Positions 54,718 to 62,223 of a stretch of 64,000 nt of DNA are shown here, one piece after another. Below the pieces are notes generated by a model that was not told the DNA's origin, did not search any database, and saw nothing but the letters and a program-made list of their open reading frames with translations. The stretch comes from Oscillospiraceae bacterium (GTDB taxonomy: Bacteria > Bacillota > Clostridia > Oscillospirales > Ruminococcaceae). The position numbers and the translations under genes were made by a program. Location: positions 1-64,000 of the forward strand of contig JAUNSK010000018.1 of the NCBI GenBank assembly GCA_030539275.1, written 5' to 3'. Numbering within the stretch: position 1 is the first letter of the stretch; each line of letters begins with the position of its first letter.

Positions 54718-55332
54718 ATGAAAATAAAGAGTTTATTATCGGCAGTGCTTATTGTTACAATATCACTCAGCAGCTGTAAAAGCGGCAGTACAGGAAATAA
54801 GTCCGGTGGTCAGAACAGAAGCGTTGCCAGTGATATCAAAACATCAGACACTATGAGTTCAGACTTTGATCAAATTATTGATTCACTCACTATAAATGGC
54901 GCTGATATAAAGTTTCCGGTAACAATAGACAGTCTTGGTGAAGGTTATTCATATGATAAAAGTTCTCTTATTTCTGGCGGTGACATGGCATTCTGCAACC
55001 TGATGTATAATAACAAAATGATAGGTTCATGTCAGCTGGCTCAGTGTGGAGATGACAAATATACTGACAAACCGATGAGTATGTTATGTATCCTTAATAC
55101 GGGCAAGAAAAAAGATGATCCGAGCTATACAGAGGCCTCGATCTCAGACATAAGCATGGATTCAAAACTTGAAGATGTAACAGCTTCCTTTGGTGATCCT
55201 CAGTTTGCAGCATATAATTCAGATACTAAAAACTATGAGCTGCAGTACATAAAGGATGATGAGAATAAAATTGAGATTTATGTAGATGATTCAGTAAACA
55301 AAATCGCGATTTATTATCAGCATGAAAAATAA
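54718..55332 (+). CDS. Putative lipoprotein, unknown function
   Basis: 204 residues. A short signal ends in lipobox LSSC (Cys20). A Ser/Gly/Asn-rich tether leads into a globular domain of about 150 residues, and the segment SMDSKLEDVTASFGDPQFA recalls small secreted domains found in Ruminococcus lipoproteins. Two later cysteines (in FCNLMY and QLAQCGDD) could pair. No enzymatic motif. It ends within a terminator shared with folA. Confidence 0.75.
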   Translation: MKIKSLLSAVLIVTISLSSCKSGSTGNKSGGQNRSVASDIKTSDTMSSDFDQIIDSLTINGADIKFPVTIDSLGEGYSYDKSSLISGGDMAFCNLMYNNKMIGSCQLAQCGDDKYTDKPMSMLCILNTGKKKDDPSYTEASISDISMDSKLEDVTASFGDPQFAAYNSDTKNYELQYIKDDENKIEIYVDDSVNKIAIYYQHEK

Positions 55333-55333
55333 A

Positions 55334-55377
55334 AAAACAACAGGAAAATCGTTAATGATTTTCCTGTTGTTTTTTTA
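55334..55377. terminator. Bidirectional terminator overlapping the end of folA
   Basis: A perfect 17-bp stem (55334-55350 with 55357-55373), A and T runs on both sides. The folA stop codon (55352-55354) lies in its 6-base loop. Confidence 0.92.
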
Positions 55378-55861
55378 TACGGTAATACTCTGCAAAGCAA
55401 AAAGGAATATCACCATAATGCATGACTTCAGATACACTGATGCAAGTCCAGTCACGTGAAAGGTCAAAATTTATTAGATGTCTGTCAGCAGGGGATGAAG
55501 TCAGTATTTTGGTTATAAAAGCATGAGTACATTGGGACTGAAAAATACTGTACACCTGTTCTCCGCCGATAATAAAAATATCATCATCAGGAATACGCGA
55601 CAGGATCGTTAAAATCTCTTTTGTACTGTGACATATACATGCGTTCTCATCGCCTTTATATTCAGGATTTCGTGTAAGAACGATGTTTCTTCTTTCCGGC
55701 AGACTTCCTGACGGCAGGGATTCATAGGTTCTGCGTCCCATCACAACAGTTTTTCCGATGGTCTTTGATCTGAAAAAAGATTTATCAGCAGGTATGTTGT
55801 ATAAAAGATTCCCGTCAAGGCCGATTCCCCATGAACTGTCAGCAGCAGCTATCAGATTCAT
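55352..55861 (-). CDS. folA: Dihydrofolate reductase
   Basis: Reduces dihydrofolate to tetrahydrofolate with NADPH. 169 residues: MNLIAAADSSWGIGLDGNLLYNIPAD with the catalytic acidic residue, VVMGRRTYESLPSG, RRNIVLTRNPEY and FIIGGEQVYSIFQ. The last residues (KKQQENH) are encoded by the terminator stem, so the tail is shaped by RNA structure rather than function. It overlaps folBK by 4 bases (ATGA) and is the last gene of the folate operon. Confidence 0.95.
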   Translation of the reverse strand: MNLIAAADSSWGIGLDGNLLYNIPADKSFFRSKTIGKTVVMGRRTYESLPSGSLPERRNIVLTRNPEYKGDENACICHSTKEILTILSRIPDDDIFIIGGEQVYSIFQSQCTHAFITKILTSSPADRHLINFDLSRDWTCISVSEVMHYGDIPFCFAEYYRIKKQQENH

Positions 55862-56685
55862 ATGTTGTTCTCCGTTAAAAGTCCTGAACGCAGCTGGGAT
55901 ACAGTACAGTGTTCAACAGGGTGGACAGCATACGGTGCGATCTGTTCAAGCGGTTTTAAAACGAAATCACGCTTAGTCATTTCCGGATGAGGGATGATCA
56001 GCTCGTCATCGCAGATTATTTCGTCATCATAAAAAATGATGTCAAGATCAAGTGTTCTGGGACCCCATCTGACTGTTCTGACGCGTCCTGCGCTGTTTTC
56101 AGTATCATGACATAAGGCAAGAAGTTCATAAGGGCTCAGCAGTGTGGAGAGCCTGATGCAGGCATTGAGAAAATCATCCTGTCTGACAGGTCCGACCGGT
56201 TCGGTAATAATAAACTCTGAGACTTTTTCTACCCTGCACTGCTTGTTGTCACTGAGAGCCGCAATGGCTGCAGATAAATACTTTTCCTTATCGCCGATAT
56301 TTGAGCCTATCGAAAGATAAGCCGTATGCCATGATCTTTCAACACTGACACTTACGTATTTTAAAGGAAGAAGTATAGGTGCCCACGGCTTTTTGATTTC
56401 TATAGAAACTTTTTTGAGAAGCGAATACTTAAGCAGAAGTTCATCTGCAGTTCTTTCGGCTGCGGTTTCGATCAGCTTGAAGGTATTTTGTTCAAGAAGT
56501 ATTTTTATTGTATGGCATACATCGGCATAGTTTACGCTCAGTTCAAGATTATCAGTCCTGCCTGCCGGTCTTATGTCGAGAAAGAGTTCTGCGCAAATGA
56601 GAAATTTTTGTCCGAGGATATTTTCTTCCTTGAGAACACCGTGGTTGCAGAATATCTCCAGATCACTGATAATTATTTTATCCAT
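55858..56685 (-). CDS. folBK: FolB-FolK fusion: dihydroneopterin aldolase / HPPK
   Basis: 275-residue bifunctional enzyme. Residues 1-118 are dihydroneopterin aldolase (ISDLEIFCNHGVLKEENILGQKFLI, LIETAAERTADELL). Residues about 120-275 are 6-hydroxymethyl-dihydropterin pyrophosphokinase (YLSIGSNIGDKEKYL, RVRTVRWGPRTLDLDIIFYDD, PHPEMTKRDFVLKPL). It makes the pterin diphosphate used by folP. GGGAG precedes the ATG. Confidence 0.95.
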   Translation of the reverse strand: MDKIIISDLEIFCNHGVLKEENILGQKFLICAELFLDIRPAGRTDNLELSVNYADVCHTIKILLEQNTFKLIETAAERTADELLLKYSLLKKVSIEIKKPWAPILLPLKYVSVSVERSWHTAYLSIGSNIGDKEKYLSAAIAALSDNKQCRVEKVSEFIITEPVGPVRQDDFLNACIRLSTLLSPYELLALCHDTENSAGRVRTVRWGPRTLDLDIIFYDDEIICDDELIIPHPEMTKRDFVLKPLEQIAPYAVHPVEHCTVSQLRSGLLTENNI

Positions 56686-56692
56686 AAAATAA

Positions 56693-57496
56693 TTACTCCC
56701 TTCCGATGAGCTTTTGTGTCATTACAACGGCGCGCTTATTTTCCGCAACATCATGTACACGTACAAAAAGGCACTTTTTCTGTACAGCAAATACTGTAGT
56801 TACAAGTGTTCCTTCCAGCCTCTGGTCTGCAGGAAGATCAAGTGAGAGACCGATCATGGATTTTCTTGAAGTACCGAGGAGTACAGGATAGCCGAGTACA
56901 TCAAGCTCTTCAAGACGATTTGTGATCTCAAGGTTCTGTTCAAGACTTTTTGAAAATCCGACTCCCGGGTCGATCATGATCCTGTCATCTGGTATGCCTG
57001 CAGCCTTTGCAATAGAAATACTCTCTGAGAGGTCGTCGATAACATTCTGAATAAATGAAGTGTAGCAGGTATCGTGACGGTTATGCATTAAACAGCATGA
57101 AGCACCGCTCTTTGCTATTACATCAGCCATCAGGCTGTCATACTTAAGTCCCCAGATATCGTTGATAAGGTCAGCACCGGCATCAACAGCGGCCTTGGCA
57201 ACTGCTGACTTGTAAGTATCTGAGGAAACAGGAATGTCAAAGTTTTTCTTGATGGCCTCAATAACGGGAACGACCCTTGATATTTCTTCATCGTCCGGAA
57301 TCAGAGTATATCCGGGACGTGTTGATTCGCCGCCTACGTCTATTATATCAGCGCCGTCTGCAATCATCTTTTCAGTATGTCTGAGTGCATCAGATACGCT
57401 GCAGTAGTTTCCGCCGTCAGAGAATGAATCAGGTGTTACATTAAGTATACCCATAATATATGTGTTGTCTATAAAAGTTTTATTTCCGATAATCAT
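56693..57496 (-). CDS. folP: Dihydropteroate synthase
   Basis: Condenses pterin diphosphate with p-aminobenzoate; target of sulfonamides. 267 residues, TIM barrel: MGILNVTPDSFSDGG, DIIDVGGESTRPGY, DPGVGFSKSLEQN, LLGTSRKSMIG, and the closing RVHDVAENKRAVVM. AAGGAAG lies before the ATG. It lies 7 bases before folBK. Confidence 0.97.
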   Translation of the reverse strand: MIIGNKTFIDNTYIMGILNVTPDSFSDGGNYCSVSDALRHTEKMIADGADIIDVGGESTRPGYTLIPDDEEISRVVPVIEAIKKNFDIPVSSDTYKSAVAKAAVDAGADLINDIWGLKYDSLMADVIAKSGASCCLMHNRHDTCYTSFIQNVIDDLSESISIAKAAGIPDDRIMIDPGVGFSKSLEQNLEITNRLEELDVLGYPVLLGTSRKSMIGLSLDLPADQRLEGTLVTTVFAVQKKCLFVRVHDVAENKRAVVMTQKLIGRE

Positions 57497-57512
57497 CAGA
57501 TATTATCTTCCT

Positions 57513-58007
57513 TTAGTATTGTATTGTGTTGTTTTTCTTGTTGTCAGGCCAGTTGCAGAGTTCATAAGCACTGCAGCTGCAGCAAAGTCTCGACAGCTTG
57601 TCTGCTTTATGCAGGACATCACTGAGGATATCAGCGTCAGCAGATGATTTTTTCGTCATTGCGCGGTGACTGAGAATAGCCTGTGTGATCTGTGAGATCT
57701 CATCAGCATCATAGCCGCATCTGCTGAGTATATCTCCTGCGAGCTGTGCACCGGCAATATTGTGAGGCGTACCGTCCTTATATTCGCTTGTACGTCCTAT
57801 ATCATGCAGAAATGCAGCGGCATATATTATGTCTTTTGATATCGGAATATTATTTTCAAGAATAAGAATATAACCTATTCTTGCTGTATCTGTCAGATGT
57901 CCGATACCGTGACCGCAGAATACTCTGTCCTTTTCACATTCATTGATAAGGCTCATAGCTCTGATAAATTCAGGATCGTTAATAATACGGTTATATCTGG
58001 TGAGCAT
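57513..58007 (-). CDS. HD-domain phosphohydrolase in the folate operon
   Basis: 164 residues. His in HGIGHL, HDIGR (the HD pair), and HRAM form the metal site of the HD superfamily. A C-terminal cysteine cluster (CCSCSAYELCNW) is unusual. Overlapping folC by 17 bases and standing next to folP, it is a good candidate for removing phosphate from a dihydroneopterin phosphate, a step for which many bacteria lack an assigned enzyme; this is inference from context. In clostridia such HD genes recur beside folE and folP. Confidence 0.85.
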   Translation of the reverse strand: MLTRYNRIINDPEFIRAMSLINECEKDRVFCGHGIGHLTDTARIGYILILENNIPISKDIIYAAAFLHDIGRTSEYKDGTPHNIAGAQLAGDILSRCGYDADEISQITQAILSHRAMTKKSSADADILSDVLHKADKLSRLCCSCSAYELCNWPDNKKNNTIQY

Positions 58008-59289
58008 CCGGTTTGACTTCCTTAATATATTTTCTTATCTGTCCTAAAAACGACAGTGAACCAAAGGCAATTATCATGTGATACTTTGACTTCAGGCTTT
58101 CGTCTACTGCTTCTTTTACACTGCTGCAGGCTGTTACATTCGGGTTGTAGGTTTTGATAACAGCAGCAAGCTCCTGAGCAGGCAGACTCCTTGAAGTTAA
58201 GTCCGGTGTGACAGTATATATCTTTGAAGCCCGCTTTGCAGTAAGACGAACAGTTTCAGGATAGTTTTTATCTTTAAATGTTCCCATAATATAAATGATC
58301 TTCTTATCAGAAAAGCAGATATCGATTGTTTCACGCAGTCTTGCTGCAGCGGCTTCGTTATGAGCTCCGTCAATGATAAAAAGAGGATCGGCTGAGATGA
58401 TTTCAAATCTTGCAGGCCAGACTGTTTCTGCAAGTCCTGAGTATATTGCCGTCTCATCTATGCTGTAGCCTGTGTCATCAAGTATCTCACATGCTTCAAC
58501 AGCAAGAGCTGCATTTTCAACCTGGAATTTTCCTATCATATTTATTTTAATATTTTTGTAGCGTTTATAGTCAAATGTCTGTGAAGTAGTACTGCAGGAA
58601 TAGTTTTCAATATTGTAGATCTTTGCAATTTTCAGCTGAGCACGTTTATCATTACATGTATTAAGAATAACAGATATAACCTTTGGCTGCTGGGATATAG
58701 TAGCCACGTTCGAGTTTCGCTTGATTATGCCTGCCTTCTGTACAGCAATTTTTTCAAGTGTATCTCCGAGATATTTTGTATGATCCATGCTGATCGATGT
58801 AATAACTGAGAGTATACTCTTTTTGATTACATTTGTGGCATCAGATTTTCCGCCCATTCCGGCTTCAATAAGAACAATATCACAGTGCTGATCGGCAAAG
58901 TAGCTGAAGGCTACTGCAGTTTCAATTTCAAACACCGTCGGGTGAGAAAACCCTTTTTCTACAACGGCATCCACAGCGTTTTTTACCTTTTGTGTATATA
59001 AGCAGAAATCCTCTTTACTAATCATAGTTGTCCCGATCTGGATCTTGTCGAGATAATCAATGACACTAGGAGACGAATATCGTCCTGTGCGGTAACCGGC
59101 TTTGATAAGAATATTATTTATAAATGCCCCCGTCGATCCCTTGCCGTTTGTTCCTGCTATATGAATTATCTTTAACTTGTCCTGAGGATTTGATAATTCA
59201 CGGCAGAGTCTTGTCATACTTTCTAGCCCCGGAACAATCCCATAGCATGCTGCATCAGAAATATATTTTACTGCTTCTTCAAAATTCAT
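57991..59289 (-). CDS. folC: Folylpolyglutamate / dihydrofolate synthase
   Basis: 432 residues, Mur-ligase-like. Seen: P-loop AGTNGKGSTGAF, LIEAGMGGKSDATNV, SISMDHTKYLGDTLEKIAVQKAGIIK (with the Lys that is carbamylated in the family) and FIIDGAHNEAAA. Makes dihydrofolate and adds glutamates. First gene of the operon; the ribosome binding site is weak. A promoter and 5' hairpin lie at 59352-59416. Confidence 0.95.
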   Translation of the reverse strand: MNFEEAVKYISDAACYGIVPGLESMTRLCRELSNPQDKLKIIHIAGTNGKGSTGAFINNILIKAGYRTGRYSSPSVIDYLDKIQIGTTMISKEDFCLYTQKVKNAVDAVVEKGFSHPTVFEIETAVAFSYFADQHCDIVLIEAGMGGKSDATNVIKKSILSVITSISMDHTKYLGDTLEKIAVQKAGIIKRNSNVATISQQPKVISVILNTCNDKRAQLKIAKIYNIENYSCSTTSQTFDYKRYKNIKINMIGKFQVENAALAVEACEILDDTGYSIDETAIYSGLAETVWPARFEIISADPLFIIDGAHNEAAAARLRETIDICFSDKKIIYIMGTFKDKNYPETVRLTAKRASKIYTVTPDLTSRSLPAQELAAVIKTYNPNVTACSSVKEAVDESLKSKYHMIIAFGSLSFLGQIRKYIKEVKPDAHQI

Positions 59290-59351
59290 ATTTTTATCTG
59301 TTCAAAAGCATTTAACAGCTAAAGAACCGGATCTCCTCTTATCTATATTGT

Positions 59352-59382
59352 ATTTGCAGATGCACTCCCATGCATACTGCAA
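59352..59382 (-). promoter_or_regulatory. Hairpin at the 5' end of the folate-operon mRNA
   Basis: TTGCAG-T-ATGCA pairs with TGCAT-CTGCAA around TGGGAG (minus strand), starting within a few bases of the predicted transcription start near 59380. It may stabilise the message or be a regulatory leader. Confidence 0.45.
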
Positions 59383-59386
59383 TATA

Positions 59387-59416
59387 ATTATACAGCAGGT
59401 ACTGTCGGTATGTCAA
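59387..59416 (-). promoter_or_regulatory. Promoter of the folate operon
   Basis: Minus-strand TTGACA (59411-59416), 18 bases, TATAAT (59387-59392), about 100 bases upstream of folC. Confidence 0.8.
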
Positions 59417-59535
59417 GATGAGGATATTGAATGACGGAGTCCGCACAAGATTTCAACAGTAACATATATTATTGTTTAAAATAAAGCCTGATATGTGAAA
59501 TATCATAGCGTAAATACATAAAAAAAATAGTTCGA

Positions 59536-59565
59536 TTGTACACTGTACGTTAAAAGTAGTATAAT
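59536..59565 (+). promoter_or_regulatory. Promoter of the MATE gene
   Basis: TTGTAC (59536-59541), 18 bases, TATAAT (59560-59565). A GTAC-ACT-GTAC symmetry overlaps the -35. The stretch 59417-59535 otherwise shows nothing. Confidence 0.55.
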
Positions 59566-59617
59566 AAAAAGCGGGGATTTTTACGATGATCAACTTTATA
59601 TATCAAGGAGTCTTACT

Positions 59618-60964
59618 ATGATTAAAGATCTTTCAGTTGGTAAACCAGGACAGGTACTATGGAGGTTTACCATACCTATGTTTATCAGTGTTGTATTTCA
59701 GCAGTTTTACAACATTGCTGACAGTGTTATCGCAGGAAAGTTTGCCGGAGAAGATGCACTTGCGTCTGTCGGTGCATCTTATCCTATAACTATGATATTT
59801 ATGGCTATAGCAGTCGGGTGCAATGTAGGATGCTGCGTTGTAATATCACAGCTGTTCGGTGCAAAAGAGCTCGAGAAGATGAAAACGGCTATTTATACTA
59901 CACTTATTTCATCGGCTGCAGTATCAGTTATCTGCACCGTTTCAGGACTGCTTCTGACGACTTCACTTATGAAAATGATCAGGACACCTGAAAATATATT
60001 TGCTGACGGTTCACTGTATCTGAAGATCTACATAGCAGGATTTATATTTTTGTTCCTTTACAATATCTGTACAGGAATATTTCAGTCACTCGGAGATTCA
60101 AAAACGCCGCTTTATTTCCTGATCGGTTCATCACTTGGAAACATAGCACTTGACCTTTTGTTTGTAGCTGGATTCGGATGGGGCGTAGCGGGTGTTGCCT
60201 GGGCTACGTTTATTGCACAGGGAGCAGCATGTGTGCTGTCCTTCGTGTCACTGACAAGCAGGATCAGATCTCTGAAAACAGCATACAAACCGGACAGATT
60301 TTCATGGAGCATGCTGCTTAAGGTCGGCAGGTATGCGGTTCCGAGTATACTTCAGCAGAGCTTTGTTTCGGTAGGAAACATATTTGTCCAGGGTATAATC
60401 AATAACTTCGGTTCAAGTGTAATTGCCGGATATTCTGCGGCAATCAAGCTCAATACATTTACAATTACATCTGTAGCAACATTTTCAAACGGTCTGTCGA
60501 GTTTTACAGCGCAGAATATCGGAGCCGGAAAAACTGAGCGTGTAAGGGAAGGATATAAAGCAGGAATGATAATGGTATTATGCGTTGTTGTACCCTTTAT
60601 TCTGATCTATTTCTTCTTCGGAGATGTAATGATGAAGCTTTTCATGGACAACGAAAGCAGGCTTGCACTTGATACAGGTCTTAAGTTTCTTAAAATAGTA
60701 TCACCGTTTTATATCGCAGTAACATTCAAGATCATGGCTGACGGTGTATTAAGAGGAGCGGGAGCAATGTCATCATTTATGATTGCCACATTTACCGACC
60801 TCTTACTGAGAGTAGTGCTTTCGTTTATACTTTCTGATTATTTTGGTGTAACCGGTGTATGGATGTCGTGGCCGATAGGCTGGGTGATCTCGATGTGCCT
60901 GTCACTGGGATTCTATTTCAGAGGGAACTGGGCCGGGAAGCTTACAGTATGTGATAATGAATAG
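59618..60964 (+). CDS. MATE-family multidrug/Na+ or H+ antiporter
   Basis: 448 residues, twelve helices in two MatE halves. Seen: the early VLWRFTIPMFISVVFQQFYNIADSVIAGKF, ASVGASYPI, and YNICTGIFQSLGDSKTPLYFL, and in the second half QNIGAGKTERVREGYKAG. It exports cationic drugs or metabolites. AAGGAG precedes the ATG. Single gene with its own promoter and terminator. Confidence 0.94.
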   Translation: MIKDLSVGKPGQVLWRFTIPMFISVVFQQFYNIADSVIAGKFAGEDALASVGASYPITMIFMAIAVGCNVGCCVVISQLFGAKELEKMKTAIYTTLISSAAVSVICTVSGLLLTTSLMKMIRTPENIFADGSLYLKIYIAGFIFLFLYNICTGIFQSLGDSKTPLYFLIGSSLGNIALDLLFVAGFGWGVAGVAWATFIAQGAACVLSFVSLTSRIRSLKTAYKPDRFSWSMLLKVGRYAVPSILQQSFVSVGNIFVQGIINNFGSSVIAGYSAAIKLNTFTITSVATFSNGLSSFTAQNIGAGKTERVREGYKAGMIMVLCVVVPFILIYFFFGDVMMKLFMDNESRLALDTGLKFLKIVSPFYIAVTFKIMADGVLRGAGAMSSFMIATFTDLLLRVVLSFILSDYFGVTGVWMSWPIGWVISMCLSLGFYFRGNWAGKLTVCDNE

Positions 60965-60971
60965 ATAACAG

Positions 60972-61010
60972 AAAATCCGGTTCACATCGATGTGATGTGA
61001 ACCGGATTTT
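60972..61010. terminator. Bidirectional terminator
   Basis: AAAATCCGGTTCACAT (60972-60987) pairs with ATGTGAACCGGATTTT (60995-61010). It lies between the convergent MATE and phosphatase genes. Confidence 0.8.
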
Positions 61011-61050
61011 GCGCGGTAAGAGAAAAGTGAAAATATCTTTAGATGATATA

Positions 61051-62223
61051 TCAGAAATAACTGACCTTTATCCTTTTGCCCATCTGCCTGAGGCATTTTG
61101 ACAGTTCCTCAACAAGATTCATTTTGATGCTGAAGTTGATGGGAAGATCAGGATTCTGATGAGCAGGATTTATGGCACGTCCGACATAGAAGTTAATGTC
61201 GGTAGCCTCCTCGAACAACAGTCTGCAGATAAGTGAAGCACCGTCACGGCTGCAGCTCCAGTGTTCATAGAGCTTATTGTCTGTCAGGTAGTCCTTTGCA
61301 TATGTGAGGACTTTATTAATTGTAATAACGCCCTCTGTTACAAGGTCTACTCCTTCAATCTCAGCTGTCGGGGGTACGTCCTTGTCTATAAAATCAATAT
61401 GTGGTTTAAGTGGTTTTCCGAGATATGATGCTGCTATTGTTGATGTAGTGCCGCCGCAGATAATGTGCTTTCCATGCTTTGAGAAAAACAGACTCATCAT
61501 TCTGTCGCAGTCATTCCTGTCAGACGGAGGACCGAAAAGAATATTCATAGGTTCACGCCTGCGTACACGTACGACACATGCAGTGGCATCATCGCCGGGT
61601 TTATAGTCATAAAGCTTGTTGCACTCATCAGTCAGTATTGTGGCTATTGTTTTTGCAGTATATCCAACGGGTGCTATGGTTTCCATAAATGAAATAATGT
61701 CTTCGCGTTTCCAGCCGAAGTTAAAGGCAAGTCCTATTCCGGCATGCGGACATCCGTCACTCATGGCTATGAAAATATCATTCTCCTCAAGAGTTATATA
61801 TGACTTGTAGATCTTCTTTCCGCCGATAAGCATTTCAGTCCTGGGATAATCATAGTTTACAAAGTCTCTGAGAACGATGATATGTGGATTGTCGTACTGA
61901 ATTATTTCAGCATGTTCATTTTCAACTATGTGGATTATAGTGAAGGTAGAATAAGCGACACCTCTCACTGAGCATACGGGGAGAGTAGCTGCTATTGTTT
62001 CAACACAGTCCTCAAGTGAAAGGCCTTCAGCCATCATGGTAGATATGATCTTTGAAGTAAGGGTTGAGAGAATGCTGGCTTTTACGCCGCTTCCGAGACC
62101 GTCTGCAAGAACGACCACAGTTGAATTTTCATTTTGTTCTACAATGTCAACATGATCGCCGCAAAGCTGTTCGCCGTAGTGAAATATGCTCTGAAAGCCG
62201 ATATCAGTACAAAGATCATTCAT
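61051..62223 (-). CDS. SpoIIE-type PP2C protein phosphatase with an unassigned C-terminal domain
   Basis: 390 residues. Residues about 1-205 are a PP2C/SpoIIE phosphatase: the metal-binding aspartates are in VVLADGLGSGVKAS, AMSDGCPHAGIG and KPGDDATACVVRV. Residues about 210-390 are an extra domain with HIICGGTTSTIAASYLGK and a regular alpha/beta pattern that I cannot assign. It starts 8 bases inside the end of the hydrogenase-like gene, so production is coupled. It probably dephosphorylates a Ser/Thr-phosphorylated partner (anti-anti-sigma-like or metabolic) under control of the sensor hydrogenase. Confidence 0.87.
   Translation of the reverse strand: MNDLCTDIGFQSIFHYGEQLCGDHVDIVEQNENSTVVVLADGLGSGVKASILSTLTSKIISTMMAEGLSLEDCVETIAATLPVCSVRGVAYSTFTIIHIVENEHAEIIQYDNPHIIVLRDFVNYDYPRTEMLIGGKKIYKSYITLEENDIFIAMSDGCPHAGIGLAFNFGWKREDIISFMETIAPVGYTAKTIATILTDECNKLYDYKPGDDATACVVRVRRREPMNILFGPPSDRNDCDRMMSLFFSKHGKHIICGGTTSTIAASYLGKPLKPHIDFIDKDVPPTAEIEGVDLVTEGVITINKVLTYAKDYLTDNKLYEHWSCSRDGASLICRLLFEEATDINFYVGRAINPAHQNPDLPINFSIKMNLVEELSKCLRQMGKRIKVSYF

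Noticed and set aside
59531-59550. GTAC-ACT-GTAC as a MarR-type operator
   Set aside because: GTAC is self-complementary, the element is short and the region AT-rich; listed only as a remark with the promoter.
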